Program-made: the position numbers and the translations under genes
Shown here: positions 18,457-27,347 of the stretch, in pieces
How the letters are laid out: the number at the start of each line of letters is the position of its first letter
How positions within the stretch are numbered: the stretch's first letter is position 1
DNA from: Ulvibacterium sp965248315
Lineage (GTDB): Bacteria; Bacteroidota; Bacteroidia; Flavobacteriales; Flavobacteriaceae
Direction: 5' to 3'
Length of the DNA stretch: 64,000 nucleotides
NCBI RefSeq assembly: GCF_965248315.1
Contig: NZ_CBDFIX010000002.1
Span: forward strand, 4,154,001-4,218,000
Notes under the pieces: generated by a model
What the model was told of the DNA's origin: nothing
What the model saw: only the letters and a program-made list of their open reading frames with translations
Databases searched by the model: none

Positions 18457-19167
18457 ATGGGAAGAGCTTTTGAGTTTAGAAAAGCACGCAAAATGAAGCG
18501 GTGGGCCGCGATGTCCAAGGCATTTACCCGTATTGGGAAAGATATCGTAATAGCCGTTAAGGAAGGTGGGCCAGATCCCGATTCAAATGCCCGGTTACGG
18601 GCGGTAATCCAAAATGCCAAGTCCGTGAATATGCCCAAGGACAATATTGAGCGGGCCATTAAACGGGCATCGGACAAAAGCCAAGGAGATTATAAAGAAG
18701 TCCTTTTTGAGGGCTATGCCCCACATGGAATCGCTATCCTTATTGAAACCGCTACCGATAACAACACACGTACCGTGGCCAACATAAGGAGTTATTTTAA
18801 CAAATGCGATGGCAGTTTGGGAACTTCTGGTTCTGTAGAGTTTATGTTTGATCATACCTGTAATTTCCGAATCAATGGAGATGATATAGATCCTGAGGAA
18901 TTGGAATTGGATATGATCGATTTTGGTGCGGAAGAGGTTTTTGTGGACGATGATGGAATTTTAATTTACGCTCCATTTGAAAGTTTTGGATCTATCCAAA
19001 AGGAATTGGAGAATAGGAACATTGAGATTCTTTCTTCCGGATTCGAACGTATTCCCCAGGTAACGAAGGAGCTTACCGAAGAACAGGCCCAAGATGTGGA
19101 AAAACTCTTGGAAAAAATTGAAGAGGATGATGATGTTCAGAACGTATACCACACGATGAAGGAATAG
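18457..19167 (+). CDS. yebC: YebC/PmpR family protein
   Basis: A 236-residue TACO1/YebC-family protein. The conserved N-terminus (AMSKAFTRIGKDIVIAVKEG) and the glycine-rich and acidic middle (FEGYAPHGIAILIETATDNN, GTSGSVEFMFDH) are typical. The family was long annotated as transcriptional regulators. Work on TACO1 and YebC homologues supports a translational role at difficult sequences such as polyproline, so the regulator label should be treated with caution. It has its own promoter and no obvious operon partner. Confidence 0.92.
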   Translation: MGRAFEFRKARKMKRWAAMSKAFTRIGKDIVIAVKEGGPDPDSNARLRAVIQNAKSVNMPKDNIERAIKRASDKSQGDYKEVLFEGYAPHGIAILIETATDNNTRTVANIRSYFNKCDGSLGTSGSVEFMFDHTCNFRINGDDIDPEELELDMIDFGAEEVFVDDDGILIYAPFESFGSIQKELENRNIEILSSGFERIPQVTKELTEEQAQDVEKLLEKIEEDDDVQNVYHTMKE

Positions 19168-19244
19168 CCCTCCAACAATTTGATTTATTTTTTACCGTTT
19201 TGTAAATAAGCTTCCAGGGCAACGACTTACTTATAAAACGTGTT

Positions 19245-19748
19245 ATGCGCAATCTTTTCCTCCTTGGCCTTTTATTTTTTATGTTCAACATCGCTGCAAG
19301 CAGAGCCCAGGAAATGAATCCTACAAAGTTGGGGGAACTTATTGAATCGGTCACAGACACCTTTGAAATCAATGGCAATTCCTTTAGGTTCGTTTATAAG
19401 GATGTTTTTCTTTTTATGATTTATGATGAAAATGCCAACCGTATGCGCATTATTTCACCAATTGTTCAACGTGCGGAAATAGAGGAGGAACAGTTATTGA
19501 ATGCCTTAGTGGCCAATTTTCATTCTGCCTTGGACGTGAAATATGCGCTAAGTGATGAAATCATTTGGTCCGTTTTTACACATCCCCTCAGGGAGCTTTA
19601 CTCTCACCAAGTATTGGACGCCATTGACCAGGTTTATTTAGCTAATGTGACCTTCGGCACTACCTACTCCAGTACTAATCTAGTATTCCCGGGCAATGCG
19701 AATAAAAAAGATGAGCCCAGACCAAAAAAACTGATCAAAAGGGATTAG
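19245..19748 (+). CDS. Exported protein of unknown function, YbjN-like fold possible
   Basis: This 167-residue protein has a clear signal peptide (LFLLGLLFFMFNIAASRAQ, likely cleaved after the Ala-Gln region). The mature part contains FRFVYKDVFLFMIYDENANRMRIISPI, then a helix EEQLLNALVANFHSALDVKYAL. This beta-beta-then-helix pattern resembles YbjN or type III chaperone-like folds; that is only a suggestion. No enzyme motif is visible. Its stop overlaps the end of the convergent acyltransferase gene by 4 nt. Confidence 0.78.
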   Translation: MRNLFLLGLLFFMFNIAASRAQEMNPTKLGELIESVTDTFEINGNSFRFVYKDVFLFMIYDENANRMRIISPIVQRAEIEEEQLLNALVANFHSALDVKYALSDEIIWSVFTHPLRELYSHQVLDAIDQVYLANVTFGTTYSSTNLVFPGNANKKDEPRPKKLIKRD

Positions 19749-20284
19749 AAACTATATTCCCGTACCTTACCCTGTACCCCGTTAAAAAACCTTTGATAAA
19801 TTTCAAAATCCGTTTCTTTACTCTCGGATGGATATTGGGCCTCTGAAATTTTCACTTGCTTGCGACCATAGTCAAAAGCTACCATAACAATAGGCACCTG
19901 GGCACCTTTGGCGATATAGTAAAAACCGGTCTTCCATTGTGTAACCTTCTTTCGGGTACCTTCCGGAGAAAGAGCCAATCTAAACTTTTTGCGTTCCCTA
20001 AAAATCTTGGAAACAGCGTTTACCGTATCGCTACTTTGGTTACGATCAATGGGCGCACCACCCATCAACCTCAAATACCAACCCAAAAGAGGCGTAAATA
20101 AACTTTTCTTGGCGATAAAATTAATTTCCTCATCCAATACCCTACGAACCAAAAGTCCGAGAAAAAAATCGACCCAACTGGTATGGGGCACCACAATGAC
20201 GATACATTTGTCCACTTTGGGAAATGAACCTATCAATTTCCATCCCAAGATCTTGAAGTAAATGAATTTTGCTAGCGTATGCAT
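19745..20284 (-). CDS. 1-acyl-sn-glycerol-3-phosphate acyltransferase family protein (PlsC-like)
   Basis: A short 179-residue glycerolipid acyltransferase. The catalytic HX4D motif is HTSWVD, followed by the substrate-binding block GGAPIDRNQSS and the third motif PEGTRKK. PlsC enzymes add the second acyl chain to lysophosphatidate at the inner membrane. The short length and HTSWVD variant place it with small bacterial homologues whose acceptor may differ, for example ornithine lipids; this is inference. It lies 128 nt after the KdnB-like gene. Confidence 0.88.
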   Translation of the reverse strand: MHTLAKFIYFKILGWKLIGSFPKVDKCIVIVVPHTSWVDFFLGLLVRRVLDEEINFIAKKSLFTPLLGWYLRLMGGAPIDRNQSSDTVNAVSKIFRERKKFRLALSPEGTRKKVTQWKTGFYYIAKGAQVPIVMVAFDYGRKQVKISEAQYPSESKETDFEIYQRFFNGVQGKVREYSF

Positions 20285-20412
20285 GTGTTAACTTGCTGTT
20301 GCATAAGTACGGCCATTTAATAAATGAAAGTGTAGAAGTGATTCGAGTTGAAAATCTAGTCAGGAAATGAACAAAGGATTGTTAGCCCTAATGCCAACTA
20401 TTATCACCAAAA

Positions 20413-21540
20413 TTATATCCTACTATAAATAGATTTCAATTTTTTCCGGGTGGCAATATCGCGCCAGCCCTTGCCAAGGGCATTCTCCCATAAAGGTTCC
20501 ATGCTAAGGGAAACGCTTATCATGGTTTCGTAGTCGCTATCGGTAAGGTCAGAACAGATACCCGTTGGCAGTTGTACTTTTTGTTTTTGCACCATCTGAT
20601 CAAAAAGTGCCACTCCTTTCGGGTAAAACTCTTCCAAATGCTGAAATACCATACAATTCCCTATGCCGTGTTTTACGCCAAGCAAATAGGACAGTCCATA
20701 GCTCATGGCGTGTGCCACCCCTACTTGCGAGTACGCTATGCTCATGCCTCCGTGCCAAGAGGCCATCATTAGTTTATCCCTGGAATCTGCGGGTGATAAC
20801 TCACCAAGATACACTTCCTTACAAAGTTCCAAAGCCTTTTCACCGTAACTTTGGCTGAAAGCGTTTAAATAGGTACCATTGAGCGATTCTATACAATGGA
20901 TAAAACAGTCCATTCCTGTATAAAACCACTGTTCTTTTGAAACACCATTGGTTAAATCAGGATCCAGGACCACTTGATCAAATGTGGTGTGGTCCGAATT
21001 TATTCCCAGCTTTTTTTCCGGCCCCAAAAGAACGGTTGTCCTGGAAACCTCTGCTCCAGTACCACTTATTGTGGGAATACCAACATGGTAAACCGATGGT
21101 TTTCCTACCAAATCCCATCCCTGGTAATTACATGAACTTCCCTTATTGGTCAAACAAATTGATACGGCCTTGGCCAAATCCAAGAGAGTACCGCCCCCAA
21201 TCCCAACAATTCCGGACGGGAGTTCGTTAAACTCCGTTTTTATTCTCCCTACCAGGGCATCAACTTGAACCGTTTTCGGCTCCTCCTCGGCAGAAACAAA
21301 AATTACCTGGTCATTAAAAATTAAAGGGATACGACTAGCAAACGATGTACCTTCAAAAACGTCGTCGACCAAAAATATAAATGGAGCTTCGGAATGCCTA
21401 CGCTTGGGCATAAGTATTTCGCCCAATTGATCAAAACTTCCTCGCCCAAATATTACCCTGGGCACCATGGGAAAGTTTCTATACCGACTTACTTTAGAAG
21501 TGATAGAATCCCTTACGCCAACCTCTTTTCTAATCTCCAT
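20413..21540 (-). CDS. Iron-containing alcohol dehydrogenase, KdnB-like (Kdo 8-oxidase candidate)
   Basis: A 375-residue group III metal-dependent alcohol dehydrogenase. The NAD(P) motif GIGGGTLLDLAKA is at about 113-125. The four metal ligands are visible: Asp211 and His215 (GMDCFIHC), His277 (VAHAMSYG) and His291 (VKHGIGN). It lies two genes after kdsB in the same direction. In Shewanella oneidensis, KdnB of this family oxidises C8 of Kdo before KdnA aminates it, and those genes also sit next to kdsB. The KdnB assignment is therefore supported by family plus context, but no KdnA-type aminotransferase is in this window. Confidence 0.82.
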   Translation of the reverse strand: MEIRKEVGVRDSITSKVSRYRNFPMVPRVIFGRGSFDQLGEILMPKRRHSEAPFIFLVDDVFEGTSFASRIPLIFNDQVIFVSAEEEPKTVQVDALVGRIKTEFNELPSGIVGIGGGTLLDLAKAVSICLTNKGSSCNYQGWDLVGKPSVYHVGIPTISGTGAEVSRTTVLLGPEKKLGINSDHTTFDQVVLDPDLTNGVSKEQWFYTGMDCFIHCIESLNGTYLNAFSQSYGEKALELCKEVYLGELSPADSRDKLMMASWHGGMSIAYSQVGVAHAMSYGLSYLLGVKHGIGNCMVFQHLEEFYPKGVALFDQMVQKQKVQLPTGICSDLTDSDYETMISVSLSMEPLWENALGKGWRDIATRKKLKSIYSRI

Positions 21541-21546
21541 AACGAT

Positions 21547-22245
21547 TTACAAATACTTCAAAATATCCGTCAATTGATTAATTTTCAGATATGTATACTT
21601 TCCTTCTTCTACTGATACTTCCTCATGCTGCCATGTAGTGTGAAAAGGAACATGTACGGCCTGAGCGCCTATATTGAGAATCGGTAAAACATCGGATTTT
21701 AGGGAATTCCCAATCATCAAGAATTCATTAACCCCTATTTTCAAATGATCCAACAAATTTAGATAGTTTTCTTCTTTTTTATCACTCAAAACCTCAACGT
21801 GGTGAAAATAATTCGACAAGCTTGAGCGTTCCAATTTGCGTTCTTGGTCCAAAAGATCGCCTTTGGTCAAAACTATAAGTCTATACTTTCCATTCAATTG
21901 TCTCAATACTTCCTTTACTCCGCCCAATAGTTCAACAGGATGTGCAATCATCCTTTTACCAAGATTCAATATTTCCGATATCGTTGCTTGGGAAACTTGA
22001 TTATTTGATAATTCCATGGCAGATTCTATCATGGAAAGCATAAATCCTTTAATCCCATATCCATACAGCTCAAGGTTTTTCATTTCCATTTTGAAAAGCT
22101 CTTGGTCTATTTTGTTCTTGGTCTCATAGCCCTCCAATAAATCTGCAAATTTTTCCTCGGTCTCCCTAAAATAGGTTTCATTTACCCAAAGTGTGTCATC
22201 CGCATCAAAGCCTATAACCTTGATGCTGCTGTAATCTATTTCCAT
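21547..22245 (-). CDS. HAD-superfamily hydrolase (YjjG-like)
   Basis: This 232-residue phosphatase-type HAD protein has motif I DADDTLW (about residues 15-21), motif II VLTKGD, motif III lysine in LSDKKEENY, and motif IV GNSLKSD. A helical cap domain of about 90 residues lies between motifs I and II, as in YjjG nucleotidases. It overlaps the kdsB gene by 10 nt and is followed 6 nt later by the KdnB-like gene. A role as a Kdo-pathway phosphatase is conceivable, but KdsC is shorter and capless, so this should not be called KdsC. Confidence 0.88.
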   Translation of the reverse strand: MEIDYSSIKVIGFDADDTLWVNETYFRETEEKFADLLEGYETKNKIDQELFKMEMKNLELYGYGIKGFMLSMIESAMELSNNQVSQATISEILNLGKRMIAHPVELLGGVKEVLRQLNGKYRLIVLTKGDLLDQERKLERSSLSNYFHHVEVLSDKKEENYLNLLDHLKIGVNEFLMIGNSLKSDVLPILNIGAQAVHVPFHTTWQHEEVSVEEGKYTYLKINQLTDILKYL

Positions 22246-22964
22246 TCCTCTTGTGCCCGTTTTAAGTCCTCAGGGGTATCAATTTCTATTCCACTAATGG
22301 TCGTTTCTACCATTTTTATTTTTTTCCCATATTCCAAATAGCGAATAGCCTCAATTTTTTCCGATGCCTCCAATGGAAGCATAGGCAATTTTTGAAAATC
22401 CATCAGGGCCCTTTTTCTAAAAGCATAAATTCCTTTATGTTTAAAGTAAGGAGGGTCAACTTCCTCCGCCCTATGATACGGAATAGGGGATCGTGAAAAA
22501 TATAGGGCGAAATTATAATGGTCAACAATAACTTTTACGGTATTGGGGTTGTGGATTTCGTCCTTATCCCGAATCCTGACCATTAAGGAAGCTAAATCGA
22601 TTTCTTTTTTCACATCACCTTGAAATACATTTAGTACCGCTGCTAAACTTTCCCTATCGATAAAAGGTTCATCACCCTGAACATTTACAATAATATCCAC
22701 ATCCATATCCTCAACTGCCTCGGCAATACGGTCACTTCCACAATCGTGTTCCTTAAAACTCATTTTTGCCTTACCTCCGGCATTTGAAATGGTATCAAAA
22801 ATAAGTGTGCTATCAGTAACTACGTAGACGGCATCGAAGAGCTTTGTTTTCACAGCAGCTTCATAGGTCCTCAAGATTACGGGTTTGCCCATAAGGTCTT
22901 GCATCAATTTTGCGGGAAATCTTGATGCCGCATAACGCGCCGGTATCATAGCAATAACTTTCAC
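22236..22964 (-). CDS. kdsB: 3-deoxy-manno-octulosonate cytidylyltransferase
   Basis: The 242-residue KdsB activates Kdo with CTP to give CMP-Kdo for lipid A inner-core assembly. The signature N-terminus IPARYAASRFPAKLM and the motifs VVTDS, NVQGDEPF and HKGIYAFRK are intact. Length is normal. It overlaps the following HAD gene by 10 nt, so translation is likely coupled. It follows a DUF4126 gene by 26 nt. Confidence 0.96.
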   Translation of the reverse strand: MKVIAMIPARYAASRFPAKLMQDLMGKPVILRTYEAAVKTKLFDAVYVVTDSTLIFDTISNAGGKAKMSFKEHDCGSDRIAEAVEDMDVDIIVNVQGDEPFIDRESLAAVLNVFQGDVKKEIDLASLMVRIRDKDEIHNPNTVKVIVDHYNFALYFSRSPIPYHRAEEVDPPYFKHKGIYAFRKRALMDFQKLPMLPLEASEKIEAIRYLEYGKKIKMVETTISGIEIDTPEDLKRAQEEWK

Positions 22965-22990
22965 CTTCTTTTTGTTTTGGTTGGTCTATT

Positions 22991-23560
22991 TTATGTTTTG
23001 GGTCGTGGCCTTAATTTTCTATATATCCTGAATACAATTATCAAGATTACGATGACCAGGACAGCCGCCATTATGGGCGCAAAAATAGAGGCCACGGAGA
23101 CAACAAGAGCAGTTCCCGTTTCTACCGTAGATACTATAGGGTTTGCCAGACCTCCTGTAGATGCCGTAGAAGCCAGCCGGCTCGTGGCACCGGCACCTTT
23201 AATTGCCGTAGCGGTACCTCCGCCTGCTATAATGGCCAATGACCAAGTTATAACAGGATCTAAATCGGCAACGGTAGATACCATAACAGCCGTGCCTGCT
23301 ATAGCCGCCAAGGGTATGGCCATACTATCCAAAACATTGTCCACCCATGGAATGAAATAGGCAAAAATCTCAACTACGGTAGCCACGCCCAATGTAATCA
23401 GGGTAGCAAGACTTCCCACCCATTGCCAATTCTCGTTAAGCTCCCAAATATTAAAGTAGGCAGCCAAACTTAGGGCGAACAAGGGTAAAAAAACCCTAAA
23501 GCCAACAGAAGCGGCAAGGCCTATACCCAAAAAAATGCTAACAATGGTATCCGAGGTCAT
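22991..23560 (-). CDS. DUF4126 integral membrane protein
   Basis: A 189-residue protein with several hydrophobic helices: IFLGIGLAASVGFRVFLPLFA near the N-terminus, VGSLATLITLGVATVVEIFA, a glycine-rich central helix pair, and a C-terminal IMAAVLVIVILIIVF anchor followed by a basic tail. It matches the DUF4126 pattern; the biochemical function is unknown. It lies between the RecD-like helicase and kdsB on the same strand, with gaps of 53 and 26 nt. Confidence 0.85.
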   Translation of the reverse strand: MTSDTIVSIFLGIGLAASVGFRVFLPLFALSLAAYFNIWELNENWQWVGSLATLITLGVATVVEIFAYFIPWVDNVLDSMAIPLAAIAGTAVMVSTVADLDPVITWSLAIIAGGGTATAIKGAGATSRLASTASTGGLANPIVSTVETGTALVVSVASIFAPIMAAVLVIVILIIVFRIYRKLRPRPKT

Positions 23561-23613
23561 TCTATTTTATGGGAGCTTTGTTTAACCACCCCCTTTAACT
23601 GCACGAATTTAAC

Positions 23614-25053
23614 TTATTCATTCCCAACAAAAAAATTGTCCTTAAAGCCAATGAGATACAGTTGTCTTTTGGCACGTGTTATTGCTGTATATAGCCAGCG
23701 AAGATAATCCTTATCCACCCCATTGGGTAAATAAGGTTGTTCTACAAAAACGGTATCCCATTGCCCTCCTTGTGACTTATGGCATGTAATGGCATAGGAG
23801 AACTTTACCTGCAGCGCGTTAAAATACCTATTGTTCTTAACCCCTAAAAATCTTTTGTACTTGGACTTTTCATGTATATAATCCTTACTCACCTCCTGGT
23901 ATAATTTGTTGCCATCCTCATAGGACAAAGAAGGTGTAATGGCCTGTATAGTATCTAGGAGGAGCACTGTTTCAAATGGCTTTTGATCGGGATAATCTAC
24001 CATTCTTACTTTAACCTCGGCAAATTTGAAACCGTAAATCTCCTTTAGGGTAAGAATTTCAAGCACTTCAATGATATCGCCATTTGCTATAAATCCAGCT
24101 TCGGAATTAGGCTTTAACCAAAAGTAGTTGTTCTTTACCACCATCATATAATCACCGACGGCCAATTCATTTTCAAGAAATAAAATCCGGCTCCGAATAT
24201 TTTCATTGTAAAGATTCGCTCTTTTGTTTGAACGAACAATAAAGGCCGTCTCTTCTCTCCCGTTCCTAGAGTAAGATGAATCTATGGCTTCTTGTATTTC
24301 ATGGCCATCCACCAACCTTTGGATGTCTTTAAAAAGGTTGACATCAAACTGAAACGAATCAAAAAAACCGCCTTGAAGTTGTTCACGCAACAGGGTTGCG
24401 TTGACTAAAATACCAGAATTTTCTGCTTGACGAACTACTTCATCCAATTCAACCTTAACTATTTCTTTATTATAATTGAGGGATAACTTGTTCTCATCCA
24501 AAGCTGGACTTATATTCAGATGTACCGGGGGCAACTGAGCCGTATCGCCTATTAAGATCAATTTACAGTTATGGCCCGAATAGACGAACATTAATAAATC
24601 GTCCAACAAGGAACCGTTTTCAAAAAGTTTGGAATCCGCGGGGGAATCGGGAATCATTGAGGCCTCATCCACAATAAAAACTGTATTTCTATGTTTATTT
24701 GGCGCCAACACAAATTGAATTCCACCTCCACTCTGTTTTTTTGGAAAATATATCTTTCTGTGTATCGTAAATGCCTGTGTATTGGAGTAATTGGACATTA
24801 CTTTTGCCGCCCTTCCCGTCGGGGCCATGAGCACAGACTTCATAGTCGTCTTCCAAAGGCAATTGACCAAAGTACCTATAATTGTAGTTTTTCCCGTACC
24901 TGCAAAACCTTTTAATAGGAACACACTATCCTTTCCTTCGGACAAAAGATAATCGGCCATTTTTTGAAGAACGACAGATTGCCCTATGGTAGGTTCGTGG
25001 GGGAATTTCTCTTCTAGAATAGCATAAAAAGACGTACTTGAAAGACGTTTCAT
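23614..25053 (-). CDS. RecD-like superfamily 1 DNA helicase (AAA_30 and UvrD_C_2)
   Basis: This 479-residue helicase has Walker A GFAGTGKTT (49-57), Walker B VDEASMI, the switch motif GDTAQLPPV, and the C-terminal motif ITCHKSQGGQWDTVFVE followed by YTAITRAKRQLYLIG. The order is that of the RecD/Dda-type SF1B helicases. It lacks the long N-terminal extension of RecD2 and has no RecB/RecC partners nearby, so a stand-alone repair or replication helicase is more likely than a RecBCD subunit. A -7-like TATCTTTG (complement of 25061-25068) lies just upstream. Confidence 0.9.
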   Translation of the reverse strand: MKRLSSTSFYAILEEKFPHEPTIGQSVVLQKMADYLLSEGKDSVFLLKGFAGTGKTTIIGTLVNCLWKTTMKSVLMAPTGRAAKVMSNYSNTQAFTIHRKIYFPKKQSGGGIQFVLAPNKHRNTVFIVDEASMIPDSPADSKLFENGSLLDDLLMFVYSGHNCKLILIGDTAQLPPVHLNISPALDENKLSLNYNKEIVKVELDEVVRQAENSGILVNATLLREQLQGGFFDSFQFDVNLFKDIQRLVDGHEIQEAIDSSYSRNGREETAFIVRSNKRANLYNENIRSRILFLENELAVGDYMMVVKNNYFWLKPNSEAGFIANGDIIEVLEILTLKEIYGFKFAEVKVRMVDYPDQKPFETVLLLDTIQAITPSLSYEDGNKLYQEVSKDYIHEKSKYKRFLGVKNNRYFNALQVKFSYAITCHKSQGGQWDTVFVEQPYLPNGVDKDYLRWLYTAITRAKRQLYLIGFKDNFFVGNE

Positions 25054-25246
25054 AGATTTTCAAAGATAGAGAGGATTTCCTTGCAAAACCTCTGTAATAT
25101 TATAAAAGAAGTCTTATTCCAGGTCAGATGGCCAAGTAACATTCCTTCTCTCTGAGATTTATAGCCTTGCCTTCCAAGCCTATAAAACAAGGAGATTTTC
25201 CACCGTTAGACCCATAAAATCCAGTGCAAAATCCGAATGCAAAAAA

Positions 25247-25277
25247 TTAGGCAGTTTGCAAAAAAATTGTAGATTTG
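25247..25277 (+). promoter_or_regulatory. Candidate promoter of the pseudopilin-like gene
   Basis: A perfect TAGATTTG (25270-25277) is preceded at a 19-nt spacing by TTAG (25247-25250), a weak match to TTTG. It lies 33 nt before the ATG. Confidence 0.4.
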
Positions 25278-25310
25278 TGTTAACCACTAAATTTAATTAA
25301 CACATACGAA

Positions 25311-25961
25311 ATGAAGACCATAATACAAATTGTACTTTGGATAGCTTGTGTAGGACTTGGATATCTTATTTATAGATCGGTTACCGGTCCCATAGAGTTC
25401 AACAAAGTTAAGGTAGAACGCTTTGCCAAAGTAGTTTCCAACCTGAAGGATATTCGAAATTCCCAGGAAGCATACAAAACGGTAAACGGTAAATACGCCA
25501 AGGATTTCAATAGCCTTATCACTTTTGTGGACACCGGAAAATATGTGATAACCCAGCAAAGGGATTCCTCGTATATGGAGTTTGACAAGGTATACCAAAT
25601 TGACCTGTTGAAAGAAGTGAAAATTATCGACACGCTTGGTTTTATTTCGGTAAAGGATTCATTGTTCAAAACAGACGATCGTTTTAAAAGCATGATGAAC
25701 GTTCCTGGAGCACCAGGTGGTGAAAAGTTTGAAATGAAGGCGGATATCATTGAAAAAAGTGGTTACAAGGCTCCTGTTTTTGAAGCAAAAGTGGAGAAAA
25801 ACGTAATACTTTATGACCAACCCCAGGACTTATTGGCAAAGGAAAATGCTGAAATAGGAGTGGACGAGGTGAATGGAAATGTTATTAAAGTAGGTTCTTT
25901 GGAGGAAGTGAGCACAAGTGGTAATTGGCCTCCTATTTACGATAAAAAAGGTGAACAATAA
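25311..25961 (+). CDS. Membrane-anchored protein of unknown function with pseudopilin-like N-terminal half
   Basis: The 216-residue product has one N-terminal membrane helix (residues 4-22, IIQIVLWIACVGLGYLIYR). A helix-to-loop segment follows (LKDIRNSQEAYKTVNGKYA, then DFNSLITFVDTGKY) that resembles the alpha1-to-loop region of type II secretion pseudopilins. The prepilin peptidase site (K/R-G-F) is not present. The rest is soluble and probably outside the membrane. The next gene starts inside its stop region, so the two are translationally coupled. The resemblance is by eye and unproven. Confidence 0.8.
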   Translation: MKTIIQIVLWIACVGLGYLIYRSVTGPIEFNKVKVERFAKVVSNLKDIRNSQEAYKTVNGKYAKDFNSLITFVDTGKYVITQQRDSSYMEFDKVYQIDLLKEVKIIDTLGFISVKDSLFKTDDRFKSMMNVPGAPGGEKFEMKADIIEKSGYKAPVFEAKVEKNVILYDQPQDLLAKENAEIGVDEVNGNVIKVGSLEEVSTSGNWPPIYDKKGEQ

Positions 25962-26769
25962 TTCCAAGGGAATTTCTCAAGATTTTTTGAAACTGTCCAT
26001 TCAAGTTAGTTTGAATGGACTTTCTTTTTGTATTCTGGATACTATTAAAAATACCGTGCTGCTATCGGAAAAGAAAACTTTTGACATAACCCTTACCCCC
26101 TATAAACTGTTAAGGGAAGTAAAAGATCTCTTTAAAAAACATTCCATTTCTCAAAAAGAGTTCTCCGAAGTAATTGTCATTCATCAGAACAAATTATTCG
26201 GTTTGGTCCCAAAACCACTGTTCAATCCGGAAGAGCTCCCTAATTATATAAAGTTTAATGCTAAAATATTGGCAAGTGATCATATAGATTTCGACGAGAT
26301 AGCAAGTTACGATATGGTTAATGTTTATGTGCCATTTGTAAATATCAACAACTATATTTATGAGCTTTTTGGTGATTTCATTTTTAAACATATCGGTACC
26401 GTTTTGATTGAATCTTTATTAAAAAATCATACCAACGGGAAAAGTCCGGTTTGCTACGTTCATGTGTCCGAAAAAAATATGGACATCGCGGTTATCTCCC
26501 AAAAAAGATTGTTATTGTACAATAGTTTTTCATTCGATACGAAAGAGGATTTTCTTTATTATCTCCTTTTTGTACTGGAACAATTGAACTTGGATGCGGA
26601 ATCTGTCACCTTACGACTCTTTGGCAGTATAGAAGAGGATGATGAAATCTATGTGCTTTGTTATGAATATATTAAACATATCTCCATTTTTATGCCTACG
26701 GGTGCGTCGCATCCTTTTATAGATACTGCATCTGAAAATATCGATTTTGCCATATTAAATTCCCTATAA
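25951..26769 (+). CDS. DUF3822 family protein
   Basis: The likely product has 272 residues with a GTG start at 25951, overlapping the previous stop by 11 nt. An ATG at 25918 is in frame, but it would add 11 residues and a 44-nt overlap, and family members usually begin just before LKLSIQVSLNGLSFCILD. The domain pattern (N-terminal LSIQVS strand pair, then VCYVHVSEKNMDIAVISQKR and LYNSFSFDTKEDFLYYLLFV) looks like a degenerate actin-type ATPase fold as in PilM or GspL. That is inference; no function is established. rsmD starts in its last base. Confidence 0.85.
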   Translation: MNNNSKGISQDFLKLSIQVSLNGLSFCILDTIKNTVLLSEKKTFDITLTPYKLLREVKDLFKKHSISQKEFSEVIVIHQNKLFGLVPKPLFNPEELPNYIKFNAKILASDHIDFDEIASYDMVNVYVPFVNINNYIYELFGDFIFKHIGTVLIESLLKNHTNGKSPVCYVHVSEKNMDIAVISQKRLLLYNSFSFDTKEDFLYYLLFVLEQLNLDAESVTLRLFGSIEEDDEIYVLCYEYIKHISIFMPTGASHPFIDTASENIDFAILNSL

Positions 26770-27329
26770 TGCGCATTATCTCCGGGGAACACAAGGGGAA
26801 ACGGATCTTGGCCCCTAAAAAATTACCTGTTAGGCCTACGACCGATATGGCCAAAGAAGCTTTGTTCAACATTTTGAACAATCGATATTATTTTAAGGAC
26901 GTATCTGTTCTCGACCTGTTTTCGGGTACTGGAAATATTAGTTATGAGTTCGCTTCACGAGGCTCCAAACCTATTTACGCCATAGATACCAATAGCAATT
27001 GCATAAAATTCATTTCACGAATGGCCCGTGAATTAAAATTTAATATCACCCCCATTAAGGCCGATGTTTTGGTCTATTTGAAGAAGTCCGACATAAAAGT
27101 AGATATTATCTTTGCCGATCCCCCTTATAACATGCCTTTAAATGATTTTGAAAAAATACCCCAGCTTGTTTTTAATAATGACCTACTTACAGAAAATGGC
27201 ATACTGGTAATTGAACATTCCAAGCATATGAACTTGTCCCAATCTATTCATTTTTCGGATTCAAGAAAATATGGAGGGAGTATCTTTAGCTTTTTTGATC
27301 CATCCACAGGTGGACAAGATCGCGAGTAA
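26769..27329 (+). CDS. rsmD: 16S rRNA (guanine(966)-N(2))-methyltransferase
   Basis: A 186-residue SAM-dependent methyltransferase that modifies G966 (E. coli numbering) of 16S rRNA. The N-terminus MRIISGEHKGKRILAPK and RPTTDMAKEALFNIL are diagnostic. The SAM motif is VLDLFSGTGNISYEFASRG and the catalytic motif is FADPPYN. It overlaps the DUF3822 stop by one base, so three genes form a tight operon that ends at the convergent RNase P RNA gene. Confidence 0.95.
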   Translation: MRIISGEHKGKRILAPKKLPVRPTTDMAKEALFNILNNRYYFKDVSVLDLFSGTGNISYEFASRGSKPIYAIDTNSNCIKFISRMARELKFNITPIKADVLVYLKKSDIKVDIIFADPPYNMPLNDFEKIPQLVFNNDLLTENGILVIEHSKHMNLSQSIHFSDSRKYGGSIFSFFDPSTGGQDRE

Positions 27330-27347
27330 AGCTAAAATGGACATTAT

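Noticed and set aside
21547..22245. HAD hydrolase as KdsC
   Set aside because: It has a large helical cap between motifs I and II and about 232 residues, unlike the capless KdsC of about 180 residues, so it is left as a YjjG-like phosphatase.
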